The notes beneath the pieces are model-generated. The model made no database searches, was not told where the DNA came from, and saw only the letters and a program-made list of their open reading frames with translations. A program made the translations under genes and the position numbers. Of a stretch of 64,000 nucleotides of DNA, positions 46,922 through 56,031 are shown one piece after another (positions within the stretch are counted from its first letter, which is position 1; every line of letters begins with the position of its first letter). Origin of the DNA: Phycicoccus sp. Soil802 (GTDB taxonomy: Bacteria > Actinomycetota > Actinomycetes > Actinomycetales > Dermatophilaceae); contig NZ_LMSS01000005.1 in NCBI RefSeq assembly GCF_001429605.1, positions 292,618 to 356,617 on the forward strand. Direction: 5' to 3'.

Positions 46922-47418
46922 AGGACGAGGCGCACATCCCGACGCGCGACCGCTCGCTGACCGCGGCCTGGATCGCCCTGGACGATGCCACGGTCGAGAA
47001 CGGCTGCCTCTGGGTCATCCCGGGCTCGCACCGGTCCGGGGTGGTCTTCCCGACCCGACCTCAGGACGACGACCGGTTCGACTGCACCGACGAGGCCTAC
47101 GACTTCGGTTACCGCGAGCAGGACGCGGTGCCCGTCGAGATCCCGGCCGGGTCGGTCCTGCTGTTCGACGGCTACCTGCTCCACCGGTCGCTCCCGAACT
47201 CCGGGCGGCACGGCATGCGGCGTGCGCTGGTCAACCACTACATGAGTGCGGAGTCGCTGCTGCCGTGGTTCCCACCTCAGCCGGGCGAGGCGATGGCCTT
47301 GCTCGACCATCGCGATATCCTCATGGTCGCCGGACGGGACCCCTACGCTGCCGCCGGCACCACAGACGTGATGCGCCCGCACATCAGACCTGATCGTGAG
47401 GGTGGTTGCCTGCGCTGA
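46906..47418 (+). pseudogene. Phytanoyl-CoA dioxygenase (PhyH) family, N-terminally truncated
   Basis: The frame from 46915 reads [14 protein letters not shown], then [20 protein letters not shown] and a distal [11 protein letters not shown], i.e. the PhyH Fe(II)/2-oxoglutarate oxygenase core with the HxD pair and the distal His. The whole N-terminal half is absent, and the frame has a TGA at 46903-46905 just before the conserved part. A GTG at 47041 could start only a 125-residue fragment lacking HxD. It is inactive as it stands. The intact family hydroxylates acyl chains or small metabolites. Confidence 0.8.
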
Positions 47419-47440
47419 AAGGTCAGGACAACGCATCACG

Positions 47441-47470
47441 AAAGGCCACCCCGTGACCGGGGTGGCCTTT
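47441..47470. terminator. Bidirectional terminator before the desaturase operon end
   Basis: AAAGGCCACCCC (47441-47452), loop GTGACC, GGGGTGGCCTTT (47459-47470). It is a perfect 12-bp stem with A-run and T-run ends, so it works both ways. It terminates the - strand desaturase operon and isolates the PhyH remnant. Confidence 0.85.
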
Positions 47471-47498
47471 CGTCGTGCACCGGGTTCCGGGGTGGACC

Positions 47499-48803
47499 TC
47501 AGACCGCGCGCAGCGGCTTGCGGTTGCGCAGCTTGCGGCGCACCTGCTTGCCGATCTCCTCTGCCGCGATGCCCAGGCGGTTGCGGCCCGGCTCGGGGTT
47601 CGGCAGCGCGAGCGAGATGACCTGGCTCCACGCGGACGCGACCTGCTTGGGCAGCGGCCCGGTCGTGTAGGTCAGGCCGTAGCGCTCACAGATCTCCTGC
47701 ACCTTCGGCGCGATCTCGCCGTAGCGGTTGCTCGGCAGGTCGGGGAAGAGGTGGTGCTCGATCTGGTGGCTCAGGTTGCCCGACATGATGTGCAGGGCCT
47801 TGCTGCCCGAGATGTTGGCCGAACCGAGCATCTGGCGCAGGTACCACTCGCCACGGGTCTCGCCCTCGATGGACCCCCGGGCGAAGGTCTCGACCCCGCT
47901 CGGGAAGTGGCCGCACATGATGATCGAGTGCGTCCAGACGTTGCGCACGAAGTTGGCCGTCGCGTTGGCCGCGATGGTGTGGAAGAACGACGGGCCCGAG
48001 AGCAGCGGGTGGATGAGGTAGTCCTTGCGGGCCTGGCGACCGACCTTGCGCAGCACCATCTTGCCGTTGCGCTTGAACTCCTCCTTGTCGCCCCGGCCGG
48101 CCAGCTGCTTGCCGATCTCGAGGTCGTAGGCGGCGATGCCGTACTGGAAGAAGCACATGTTGACGAAGTTGTAGATCGGCTGGCCGAGGTAGGCGGGCGT
48201 CCAGCGCTGGTCCTCGTCGACGCGCATGATGCCGTAGCCGAGGTCGTTGTCCTTGCCGATCACGTTGGTGTACGTGTGGTGCAGCTCGTTGTGGCTGTGC
48301 TTCCACAGCGCGGCCGGGGTGGCGCTGTCCCACTCCCACGTCGTCGAGTGGATCTTGGGGTCGCGCATCCAGTCCCACTGGCCGTGGAGGATGTTGTGGC
48401 CGACCTCCATGTTGTCGAGGATCTTCGCGACGGACAGGCCGGCGGTGCCGACGATCCAGGCCGGCGGGAAGATCGAGAAGAGCAGCACGGCGCGCGAGGC
48501 CAGCTCGATCTTGCGCTGCACGTCGATCACCTTGCGGATGTATGCCGCGTCGCTGGCTCCGCGGGACTCCAGGACTTCCTGGCGCAGCGCGTCGAGCTCC
48601 ATGGCGAGCGCCTCGACGTCCTCGGCGGTCAGGTGCGCCGTGGGGTCTGCCTTGCCGGAGCGCTTGGGCACGTGGCGACGCTCGGCGATGGCGGTCGAGA
48701 GCCGGCTGTTCGTGGAGCGGGGCGACGGGGTGCCAGGAGCCTTGGGGGTCGAGGCGGCCGAACCGTCGATGGTGAGGTCATAGGTCTCTGCAGTGGCAGT
48801 CAT
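47499..48803 (-). CDS. Membrane fatty acid (acyl-CoA) desaturase, DesA3-like
   Basis: 434 residues. The three histidine boxes of di-iron membrane desaturases are present: GHNILHGQWDW near residue 131, HSHNELHHTYTN near 168, and HQIEHHLFPDLP near 346. Two hydrophobic regions (residues 100-125 and around 210) fit membrane insertion. The first 80 residues are a polar, variable extension. It starts 10 bp after the stop of the ferredoxin reductase gene, matching the mycobacterial DesA3/Rv3230c pair, in which the reductase supplies electrons for stearoyl-CoA delta-9 desaturation. Regiochemistry is not readable from sequence. Confidence 0.9.
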   Translation of the reverse strand: MTATAETYDLTIDGSAASTPKAPGTPSPRSTNSRLSTAIAERRHVPKRSGKADPTAHLTAEDVEALAMELDALRQEVLESRGASDAAYIRKVIDVQRKIELASRAVLLFSIFPPAWIVGTAGLSVAKILDNMEVGHNILHGQWDWMRDPKIHSTTWEWDSATPAALWKHSHNELHHTYTNVIGKDNDLGYGIMRVDEDQRWTPAYLGQPIYNFVNMCFFQYGIAAYDLEIGKQLAGRGDKEEFKRNGKMVLRKVGRQARKDYLIHPLLSGPSFFHTIAANATANFVRNVWTHSIIMCGHFPSGVETFARGSIEGETRGEWYLRQMLGSANISGSKALHIMSGNLSHQIEHHLFPDLPSNRYGEIAPKVQEICERYGLTYTTGPLPKQVASAWSQVISLALPNPEPGRNRLGIAAEEIGKQVRRKLRNRKPLRAV

Positions 48804-48812
48804 GAGGTCTCC

Positions 48813-49922
48813 TTAGAGGTCGATCTCGCAGTGGCCGGCAGCAGCCGACACACACGTCTGGATGCGGATGCCGTCGCCCTCGGCGGCAATGGTCAGGTCG
48901 CCGTTGCGCAGGTCGCGCACGGCACCTTCCTTCAGGGGCACGACACAGCCGAAGCAGATGCCCATCCGGCAGCCGGAGGGCATCAGGACACCGGCGGCTT
49001 CGCCGGCGTCGAGGATCGGGGTCGAGCCGTCGGCATCGACGGTGATGCGCTGTCCGCCGAAGGTGACGGTGCCACCCTCGCCCTCGGCGATGATGACCGG
49101 GCGGAAGCGCTCGGTGTGGAGTCGGTCGGTGATCTCGGCGTCGGCCCAGGCCGCCTCGAAGGCGTCGAGCATGCCGGTGGGCCCGCAGGCCCAGGTCTCG
49201 CGGAAGCGCCAGTCGGGCACGAGCTCGTCGAGGGAGTCGGCGCCGACCATGCCCTCGGTGTCGGTGTGCCGCTCGACGAGGCGGATGCGTCCGGCCTCGG
49301 CCCACTCGCGCAGCTCGGCCGCGAAGATGACGTCGGCCTCGGTGGGCGCGGAGTGGATGACGACGACGTCGTGCAGCTCGTCGAGGTGGTTGCGCAGCAT
49401 GCCCATGACGGGCGTGACGCCCGAACCGGCGGTGACGAACAGGGCCCGCGCCGGACGGGGCGTCGGGAGCACGAACTCACCGGTCGCCTGGTCGAGGTGG
49501 ATCAGGGTGCCGGGCTGCAGGGCCCGCACCACGTGGTTGCTGACCTTGCCGTCCGGGATCGCCTTGACGGTGATCGAGATCAGCCCGTCGGGCGAGTTGA
49601 GCGGGGAGGTCAGCGAGTAGGCCCGCCAGTTGCGGACGCCGTCGACGTCCACCCCGATGCGGATGTACTGGCCGGGCACGAACCCGGCCCACGAGCGGCC
49701 CGGCCTGATGTGCACCGTGGCGGCGTCGCGGGTCTCGGGGGTCACCGACACGACCCGGCCGCGCAGGTCCGCGCCGGCCCGCATCGGCGCGATGAGGTCG
49801 AGGTAGTCGTCGGGCAGCACGGGGGTGGCGACTGCTTCGGCGACTCGGCGGAGGACCGTACGCAGGGACGGCAGGGGGCTCGTGGACCCTGACGTCGTGC
49901 GAAGTGGGAGAACTGCGCTCAT
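48813..49922 (-). CDS. Ferredoxin reductase with C-terminal 2Fe-2S domain, desaturase partner
   Basis: 369 residues in the order FAD-NAD-ferredoxin. FAD motif NWRAYSLTSP (near residue 96), NAD motif VTAGSGVTPVMGML (near 164), GPTGMLDAF, and the plant-type cluster GCRMGICFGCVVPL (near 314) with the fourth Cys in QTCVSAAAG. It passes electrons from NAD(P)H to the desaturase encoded immediately downstream. CATAGT lies 6 nt before the ATG (leaderless). Divergent from a FasR-type regulator. Confidence 0.9.
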   Translation of the reverse strand: MSAVLPLRTTSGSTSPLPSLRTVLRRVAEAVATPVLPDDYLDLIAPMRAGADLRGRVVSVTPETRDAATVHIRPGRSWAGFVPGQYIRIGVDVDGVRNWRAYSLTSPLNSPDGLISITVKAIPDGKVSNHVVRALQPGTLIHLDQATGEFVLPTPRPARALFVTAGSGVTPVMGMLRNHLDELHDVVVIHSAPTEADVIFAAELREWAEAGRIRLVERHTDTEGMVGADSLDELVPDWRFRETWACGPTGMLDAFEAAWADAEITDRLHTERFRPVIIAEGEGGTVTFGGQRITVDADGSTPILDAGEAAGVLMPSGCRMGICFGCVVPLKEGAVRDLRNGDLTIAAEGDGIRIQTCVSAAAGHCEIDL

Positions 49923-50006
49923 GGTTCCACTATGAGCGATCAGGTAGGCTAATTTCCTGACCTGCCCGAGTGAGTTCTCTCCAATGCCTTGTTCGCTAGG
50001 AACAAT
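49923..50006. promoter_or_regulatory. Divergent promoter, desaturase operon / FasR-like regulator
   Basis: 84 bp and AT-richer than average. CAGGTAGG (49941-49948) and CCTGACCTG (49956-49964) form an inverted repeat with one extra base, just upstream of the -10-like CATAGT of the reductase gene (49929-49934 read on the - strand). It is a likely operator for the adjacent regulator. Confidence 0.5.
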
Positions 50007-51296
50007 ATGAGTCCCGATTCGCCCCTGAAAGCCCCTTCAGCCGCCGCAGCAGTCACCGACGCCACAACCGCCACCTCCGTCACCTCCGCCACCGAGCGGG
50101 CCGCCGGTCTCACCATGTCGCCCGAGGTGCTGGCCCGCCTCAAGGGCGCCCTACCGGCGGTGGCCAGCCACGCGGTCGAGGCGATCATCGAGGAGGTGCC
50201 CAGCTATGCGAGCGCTCGCGACTACCTCGTGGGCAACATCGAGGCCGCGGTGCAGGTCGCCCTCGGCTCGTTCCTGTCGATCGCCGCCCGCTCCGACGAC
50301 CCGAGCACGCCGCTCGGCCCGGCGCGGGAGGCGTCGTACAACCTGGGTCGGGGCGAGGCCCGCAGCGGTCGCAGCCTGGATGCCCTGCTGTCGGCCTACC
50401 GGATCGGCGCGCGCGTCTCGTGGCGGGGCCTGTCCGAGGAGAGCGTGCGCGCCGGCATGAGTGCCGAGCTGCTCGCTCGGTTCGCCGAGCTCGTCTTCGC
50501 CTACATCGACGAGCTCTCTGCAGCGAGCGTCGCCGGCCACGCGGACGAGCTCGCGACGGCCGAGCGGGTCCAGCAGCGCCAGCTCGAGCGGCTCGCCCTC
50601 GAGATGCTGCGCGGGGCCTCGGACGAGCTGGTCACGCGCCGGGCCGAGCGCGCCGGCTGGGACCTGCCCAGGTCGGTGACCGTGCTCCTGGCGCCCGACT
50701 CCGAGCTGCACCACATTCGGTCCCTGGTGGATGGGCGGTCGCTGGTCCTCACCGAGGACGTGCCCGGCGTCGACGCCCGCGACGACGTCGCTGCGCTCAT
50801 CGTCCCCCGGCTGACCCCGACAGCCCGGCGCCGCCTCGTCCAGGCCCTCGACGGCCACGACGTGGTCCTCGGCCCCACCCGCCCCTGGCACGAGGCCGCC
50901 ACCTCCCACCAGCGCGCCCTGCGGGGGCGGGCGACGCGCACGGGCCGGCGCACGGCATACGACACCGATGCGCACCTGGCCGAGATCGTGCTGAGCGCCG
51001 ACCCCATCGCGCTCGCCGACCTCCGCGCCCAGGCGCTGGCTCCGCTGGACGACTCCACCCCGGCCAGCCGCGAGCGCCTCGAGGAGACGCTGCGGCTCTG
51101 GCTGCTGCACCGCGGGCGCCGCGAGCCGGTCGCTGAGGCGTTGTTCGTCCACCCCCAGACCGTCCGCTACCGCGTCGGCCAGCTGCGCGAGCTCTTCGGC
51201 GACGCCCTCGACGACCCGATGCGGGTGGCCGACCTCGTCATCGCGCTCGGGGTCACCCAGGCACCGGTCGCGGAGGCGAGCGAGGCTCCGGCCTGA
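50007..51296 (+). CDS. PucR-type HTH regulator, FasR-like
   Basis: 429 residues from ATG 50007 (AGGA at 5 nt); an in-frame TTG at 49989 is less likely. The N-terminal 30 residues are Ala/Thr/Ser-rich. A helical domain follows (VASHAVEAIIEEVPSYASAR, then RSGRSLDALLSAYRIGARVSWRG), and the C terminus is a PucR-type HTH (EALFVHPQTVRYRVGQLREL). This architecture is that of FasR, a regulator of fatty acid synthesis in Streptomyces. Its divergent position beside a desaturase operon supports control of membrane lipid unsaturation. The nearby carbamate kinase and barbiturase genes are an alternative target. Confidence 0.82.
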   Translation: MSPDSPLKAPSAAAAVTDATTATSVTSATERAAGLTMSPEVLARLKGALPAVASHAVEAIIEEVPSYASARDYLVGNIEAAVQVALGSFLSIAARSDDPSTPLGPAREASYNLGRGEARSGRSLDALLSAYRIGARVSWRGLSEESVRAGMSAELLARFAELVFAYIDELSAASVAGHADELATAERVQQRQLERLALEMLRGASDELVTRRAERAGWDLPRSVTVLLAPDSELHHIRSLVDGRSLVLTEDVPGVDARDDVAALIVPRLTPTARRRLVQALDGHDVVLGPTRPWHEAATSHQRALRGRATRTGRRTAYDTDAHLAEIVLSADPIALADLRAQALAPLDDSTPASRERLEETLRLWLLHRGRREPVAEALFVHPQTVRYRVGQLRELFGDALDDPMRVADLVIALGVTQAPVAEASEAPA

Positions 51297-51435
51297 GAGA
51301 CTGCTGCCGCAGCACCGCCCACTGTCCGCTCTCGCAGATGTGACAACGCGACCCACGCCATTGGGCAGGTCCTGACAACGTCACGCGGCGCCGGGCATCC
51401 CTAGGCTCGCCGCACGGACGACGAACGGAGGTGGC

Positions 51436-52473
51436 ATGCGGGTCCTGATCGCGCTGGGCGGCAACGCCATGACCGGTCCCGACGGCAGCGCCACCCCGCA
51501 GGCCCAGCGGGAGGCCATCGCGCAGGCGATGGAGCACGTCGCCACCGTCGTCGCGGCCGGGCACGAGGTCGTCCTCACCCACGGCAACGGCCCCCAGGTC
51601 GGCAACCTGCTCGTCAAGAACGAACTCGCGGCCCACGTCGTGCCGCCCGTGCCGCTCGACTGGTGCGGCGCGCAGACGCAGGGAACCATCGGGTTCACGA
51701 TCCTCGACACGCTCGAGCCCGCCCTCGCCGCGCTGGGGGTGGACCGGCGGGTCGCCGCCATCGTCACGCGCACGCTGGTGGCGGCTGACGACCCGGGCTT
51801 CGCCAAGCCCACCAAGCCGATCGGGCGGTTCCTCGCCCACGACTTCGCCCTCCCGCTGATCGCGCACGGCGAGACCTGGGAGGACCGCGGCCACCAGGGC
51901 TGGCGCCGCGTCGTCGCCTCCCCCGAGCCCCTCGAGGTGCTCGAGACGCACACCCTCCGCACCCTGCTCGGCGCGGGTTACGTCGTCGTCGCGGCGGGTG
52001 GCGGCGGCATACCCGTGGTCCGCGAGGCCGACGGCACGGTGCACGGCGTCGAGGCCGTGATCGACAAGGACCTCACCGCAGCCGTGCTCGCAAGCGCCAT
52101 CGGCGCGGACGTGCTCATCATCGCCACCGACGTCGAGAACGCCGTCCTCGACTACGGCACCCTCGGCGCGCAACCCGTCGGCCGGGTGCGCCTCGCCGAC
52201 ATGGAGGCGTATGCCGCGGACGGCCAGTTCGCGTCGGGCTCGATGGGCCCGAAGGTCGAGGCTGCCATGCGGTTCGTCCGCCACGGCGGCCGCCGCAGCG
52301 TGATCACGGCCCTCGACCGCATCGCCGACGCCTTGCACGGCGACGTCGGCACCGTGATCGGAAACGCTGCAGTCCCCACCGACCCTTCCACGCCAACCGA
52401 ATTCGACCCTGACCGCGACGTCGTCACGTCAACCGACGACTCGCCACCAGCCGTCAGCCCAACAGAGAGGTGA
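51436..52473 (+). CDS. arcC: Carbamate kinase
   Basis: 345 residues: about 310 of carbamate kinase plus a 35-residue acidic tail. It makes ATP from carbamoyl phosphate and ADP. Motifs: ALGGNAM at the N terminus, [11 protein letters not shown] near 51, [10 protein letters not shown] near 192, [12 protein letters not shown] near 213 and [14 protein letters not shown] near 273. ATG 51436 has GGAGG at 5 nt; TAGGCT (51402-51407) may be the -10. The 8-mer TGACAACG occurs twice just upstream (near 51339 and 51373). No arginine deiminase pathway genes are near, so the carbamoyl phosphate probably comes from the FdrA-type transcarbamylase. The barbiturase gene follows by 5 bp. Confidence 0.93.
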   Translation: MRVLIALGGNAMTGPDGSATPQAQREAIAQAMEHVATVVAAGHEVVLTHGNGPQVGNLLVKNELAAHVVPPVPLDWCGAQTQGTIGFTILDTLEPALAALGVDRRVAAIVTRTLVAADDPGFAKPTKPIGRFLAHDFALPLIAHGETWEDRGHQGWRRVVASPEPLEVLETHTLRTLLGAGYVVVAAGGGGIPVVREADGTVHGVEAVIDKDLTAAVLASAIGADVLIIATDVENAVLDYGTLGAQPVGRVRLADMEAYAADGQFASGSMGPKVEAAMRFVRHGGRRSVITALDRIADALHGDVGTVIGNAAVPTDPSTPTEFDPDRDVVTSTDDSPPAVSPTER

Positions 52474-52478
52474 CCGCC

Positions 52479-53621
52479 ATGCCCGAGCCCATCGAGGTCC
52501 GCAAGGTCCCGATCCACAGCGTGTCCGACGCGAGCGAGCTGGCCAAGCTCATCGACGACGGCGTGATGGACGCCAGCCGGGTGATCGCCATCATCGGCAA
52601 GACCGAGGGCAACGGTGGCGTCAACGACTACACCCGGATCATCGCCGACCGCGCCTTCCGCGAGGTGCTGGTCGCCAAGGGGGCTCCGGCCGACCAGGTG
52701 AAGCAGGTGCCGATCGTGTGGTCCGGCGGCACCGACGGGATCATCAGCCCGCACGCCACGATCTTCGCCACCGTGCCCGCCGACCAGGCCGAGCAGTCCG
52801 ACGACCTCAGGCTGACGGTCGGGTTCGCGATGAGTGAGCCGATCCTGCCCGAGGAGATCGGCTACACCGGGATGATCAGCAAGGTGGCCGACGCCGTGAA
52901 GGTCGCCATGGAGCGCGCCGGCATCACCGACCCGGCCGACGTGCACTACGTGCAGACCAAGACCCCGCTCCTGACCATCCACACCATCCGTGACGCCGAG
53001 TCGCGCGGCAAGTCCGTCTGGACCCACCACACCCACGAGTCGATGGACCTCTCCAACGGCACGACCGGCCTCGGGATCGCCGTCGCCCTCGGCGAGATCG
53101 AGATGCCGACCGACGCCGACGTGATGAACAACCGGTCGCTGTTCTCGGCGGTCGCCTCCTGCTCGTCCGGTGTCGAGCTCGACCAGGCGCAGGTCGTGGT
53201 GGTCGGCAACACCAAGGGGATCGGCGGTCGCTACCGCATCGGCCACTCGGTCATGCGCGATGCCCTCGACGCCGACGGCGTGTGGTCGGCCATCAAGGAC
53301 GCCGGGCTCGACCTCCCCCAGCGGCCGCACTCCTCCGACCTGCAGGGCCGGCTGGTCAACGTCTTCCTCAAGTGCGAGGTCAGCCAGACCGGCGAGGTCC
53401 GCGGCCGCCGCAACGCGATGCTGGACGACTCCGACGTGCACTGGCACCGGCAGATCAAGTCGGCCGTCGGCGGCGTGACCGCCTCGGTGACCGGCGACCC
53501 GGCCGTGTTCGTCTCGGTGTCGGCGGCCCACCAGGGTCCCGACGGCGGAGGCCCGGTCGCGGCCATCGTCGACCTCGGGTCCGGCGAGCCGACCGGTTAC
53601 CGCGCCCCCACCCCCGACTGA
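52479..53621 (+). CDS. Ring-opening amidohydrolase, barbiturase / cyanuric acid hydrolase family
   Basis: 380 residues from ATG 52479 with AGAGAGG at 8 nt. The family is unusual: three similar domains, each giving a Ser-Lys pair. Signature stretches are [17 protein letters not shown] near residue 77, [10 protein letters not shown] near 227, and the C-terminal [21 protein letters not shown] near 348. It hydrolyses barbiturate to ureidomalonate or cyanuric acid to carboxybiuret. It is cotranscribed with carbamate kinase. With a UraA permease and Mo-hydroxylase in the same window, barbiturate is the better guess. Biuret and allophanate hydrolases, expected for cyanurate, are absent. Confidence 0.88.
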   Translation: MPEPIEVRKVPIHSVSDASELAKLIDDGVMDASRVIAIIGKTEGNGGVNDYTRIIADRAFREVLVAKGAPADQVKQVPIVWSGGTDGIISPHATIFATVPADQAEQSDDLRLTVGFAMSEPILPEEIGYTGMISKVADAVKVAMERAGITDPADVHYVQTKTPLLTIHTIRDAESRGKSVWTHHTHESMDLSNGTTGLGIAVALGEIEMPTDADVMNNRSLFSAVASCSSGVELDQAQVVVVGNTKGIGGRYRIGHSVMRDALDADGVWSAIKDAGLDLPQRPHSSDLQGRLVNVFLKCEVSQTGEVRGRRNAMLDDSDVHWHRQIKSAVGGVTASVTGDPAVFVSVSAAHQGPDGGGPVAAIVDLGSGEPTGYRAPTPD

Positions 53622-53636
53622 CCGGGCTGCACCCCG

Positions 53637-53707
53637 CACTTCTGGCCACCCATGCGTCACGACGGGCGGCTTGCGCCGTCCCCGTGCGACCTTGGTGGCC
53701 AGAAGTG
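53637..53707. repeat. 71-bp cruciform-like palindrome between convergent barbiturase and purH
   Basis: CACTTCTGGCCACC (53637-53650) pairs perfectly with GGTGGCCAGAAGTG (53694-53707). The 43-nt interior holds a second, imperfect hairpin (GACGGGCG / CGCCGTC). This is larger than a normal terminator and looks like a repetitive extragenic palindrome, though only one copy was seen here. It could still end both convergent transcripts. Confidence 0.75.
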
Positions 53708-53732
53708 GGCGAAGGGTCAGTGGGCGCTGGGC

Positions 53733-55376
53733 CTAGTGGGCGAAGTGGCGGGTGCCGGTGAAGTACATCGTGATGCCGGCGGCGTCGGCCGCGGCCACCA
53801 CCGCTTCGTCGCGCACCGACCCACCCGGCGCGACGACAGCGCGCACCCCGGCGTCGAGCAGCACCTGCAGCCCGTCGGCGAACGGGAAGAACGCGTCGGA
53901 CGCGGCGACCGCACCGCGAGCCCGGTCGGCGTCGTCGGCGTTGGCCCGGGAGACCGCCAAGTGGCAGGAGTCGACCCGGTTGACCTGGCCCATCCCGATG
54001 CCCACCGATCCGCCGTCCTTGGCGAGCAGGATCGCGTTGGACTTCACCGCCCGCACCGCCCGCCAGGCGAACTGGAGGTCGGCGAGGGTCGCCTCGTCCG
54101 CGGCCTGGCCCGCGACCAGCCGCCAGCGGGACGCGTCGTCCCCGCCGGGCGTCTCGCCCTCGACCACGGCGTCGATCCGGTCGGGCACCTGGACCAGCAG
54201 GCCCCCGCTGATCGGCCGCGTCTCGATGGGGTCGCGGTGCGCCGCCAGGTCTGCCGGGAGCTGGAGCAGGCGACGGTTCTTCTTCTCCCGCAACACCTCC
54301 AGCGCGTCCGCGTCGAACGACGGGGCGGCGATGACCTCACTGAAGGTCTCGTTGGCGGCGAGCGCCATGGCCCTGGTCACCGGCACGTTGGTGGCGATGA
54401 TGCCGCCGTAGGCGGACACGGGGTCGCAGGCGTGCGCCGCGGCATACGCCTGCTCCACGGTGGCGCCCACGGCGATGCCGCACGGGTTGGCGTGCTTGAT
54501 GATCGCCACGGTCGGCTGGTCGCCGTGGTCGTACGCGGCGCGCACGGCGGCATCGGTGTCGATGTAGTTGTTGTACGACATCTCCTTGCCGTGCAGCTGC
54601 TCGGCCGACGCGACGCCGGGGCGCCAGTGCGTGTAGAGCGCGGCCGGCTGGTGCGGGTTCTCGCCGTAGCGCAGGACGTTGGCGCGCTGGAAGGTCGCGC
54701 CGGTCCAGGCCGGGAAGCCGGTGCCGTCACTGGTGTCGGTGTAGGCGTTGCCCATCCAGTTCGCGACCGCGTTGTCGTAGTCCGCGGTGTGCACGAAGGC
54801 CTGAGCGGCCAGCCGCTTGCGCTCGGTCAGCGTGAACCCTCCGCCCGCGACCGCCGCGAGCACTGCCGGGTATGCCGCGGTGTCGGTGACGACCGCGACG
54901 CTCGGGTGGTTCTTGGCCGCGGCGCGCACCATGGACGGTCCGCCGATGTCGATCTGCTCGATGACCTCGTCGGGCCCGGCGCCGGAGGCCACCGTCTCGC
55001 GGAACGGGTACAGGTTCACCACGACCAGCTCGAACGGCTCGACCCCGAGGTCGGCCAGCTGCGCGACGTGGTCGGCCTTGCGGGTGTCGGCGAGGATCCC
55101 CGCGTGCACGCGCGGGTGCAGGGTCTTGACGCGACCCTCCAGGCACTCGGGGAAGCCGGTGAGGTCCTCGACCTTGGTGACCGGCAGCCCGAGTCCCTCG
55201 ATCAGGGCGGCCGACCCACCGGTCGACACCAGGGCGACCCCGGCGTCGTGCAGGCCACGGGCCAGCTCCTCGAGCCCCGTCTTGTCGTAGACCGACACCA
55301 GTGCCCTGCGGATCGGCCGACGTCCGGCCTGGTCCACGGCGTCGGGAGTGGGGGCGGAGGCTGACTGCTCGGTCAC
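53733..55376 (-). CDS. purH: Bifunctional AICAR formyltransferase / IMP cyclohydrolase
   Basis: 547 residues. It catalyses the last two steps of IMP synthesis. The N-terminal IMP cyclohydrolase (MGS-like) domain contains [31 protein letters not shown] and [10 protein letters not shown]; the C-terminal transformylase has [25 protein letters not shown], and the end [20 protein letters not shown]. It starts with GTG overlapping the purN stop by 4 bp. The formyl donor comes from folate metabolism, including folD, which in many actinobacteria is next to purH but here is 39 kb away. Confidence 0.96.
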   Translation of the reverse strand: MTEQSASAPTPDAVDQAGRRPIRRALVSVYDKTGLEELARGLHDAGVALVSTGGSAALIEGLGLPVTKVEDLTGFPECLEGRVKTLHPRVHAGILADTRKADHVAQLADLGVEPFELVVVNLYPFRETVASGAGPDEVIEQIDIGGPSMVRAAAKNHPSVAVVTDTAAYPAVLAAVAGGGFTLTERKRLAAQAFVHTADYDNAVANWMGNAYTDTSDGTGFPAWTGATFQRANVLRYGENPHQPAALYTHWRPGVASAEQLHGKEMSYNNYIDTDAAVRAAYDHGDQPTVAIIKHANPCGIAVGATVEQAYAAAHACDPVSAYGGIIATNVPVTRAMALAANETFSEVIAAPSFDADALEVLREKKNRRLLQLPADLAAHRDPIETRPISGGLLVQVPDRIDAVVEGETPGGDDASRWRLVAGQAADEATLADLQFAWRAVRAVKSNAILLAKDGGSVGIGMGQVNRVDSCHLAVSRANADDADRARGAVAASDAFFPFADGLQVLLDAGVRAVVAPGGSVRDEAVVAAADAAGITMYFTGTRHFAH

Positions 55377-55984
55377 GGAATGGTGGCCTTCCCATCGGAA
55401 ACGGTGATTCCTTCGCGGGCCGCGCGGCCCACGATCTCGACGAGCAGCGGGTGCTCGACAGCTTTGATGCGCTCGTGGAGCGTGTCCTCGGTGTCGTCGG
55501 GCTCGACGTCCACGGTGGCCTGGGCCAGGACCGGGCCGGTGTCGATGCCCGCGTCGACGACGTGCACGGTGCAGCCGGTCTGGCGCGCGCCGGCCGCGAG
55601 GGCGTCACGGACGGCATGGGCGCCCGGGAACGCCGGCAGCAAGGCCGGGTGGGTGTTGAGGACCGTCCACCGCCCGAGGACCTCGGGTCCCAGGAGCTTC
55701 ATGAACCCCGCGGACACCACGAAGGCGGGCTGGTGGTCGCCGATCCGCTCGGCCAGCGCGGCGTCCCACTCCGCCCGGGTGTCGTAGTCCTCGACCCGGC
55801 AGACGAACACCGTGATGCCGGCCGCCCCGGCCCGGTGGAGGCCGGCGATGCCCGCCCGGTCGCCCCCGACGGCGAGGATCCGCACGCCGTAGGCAGGATC
55901 CGCGGTGGCGTCGATGAGGGCCTGGAGGTTGGTGCCCGATCCGGAGACGAGCACGACGATCCCGGTCGGCTCAGGGGCAGTCAC
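55373..55984 (-). CDS. purN: Phosphoribosylglycinamide formyltransferase
   Basis: 203 residues from GTG 55984, with TATCGT 7 nt upstream (leaderless). It formylates GAR in purine synthesis. Motifs: [17 protein letters not shown] at the N terminus, [16 protein letters not shown], the catalytic [15 protein letters not shown], and [20 protein letters not shown]. The same frame continues far upstream to 57061, but only GTG 55984 gives the correct start and length. Operon purN-purH. Confidence 0.95.
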   Translation of the reverse strand: MTAPEPTGIVVLVSGSGTNLQALIDATADPAYGVRILAVGGDRAGIAGLHRAGAAGITVFVCRVEDYDTRAEWDAALAERIGDHQPAFVVSAGFMKLLGPEVLGRWTVLNTHPALLPAFPGAHAVRDALAAGARQTGCTVHVVDAGIDTGPVLAQATVDVEPDDTEDTLHERIKAVEHPLLVEIVGRAAREGITVSDGKATIP

Positions 55985-56031
55985 CCGGGAGACGATACCG
56001 AGGTGCCCAGCGACCACAGCACCCGCGTCCG

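Noticed and set aside
42900-47412. 13-bp exact repeat TGAGGGTGGTTGC at about 42900 and 47398
   Set aside because: Several dozen chance 13-mer matches are expected in 64 kb, and the two contexts are unrelated.
51436-53621. Cyanuric acid degradation as the role of the ring-opening amidohydrolase
   Set aside because: No biuret or allophanate hydrolase genes are present in the window, and the uracil-type permease and Mo-hydroxylase favour barbiturate; not excluded completely.
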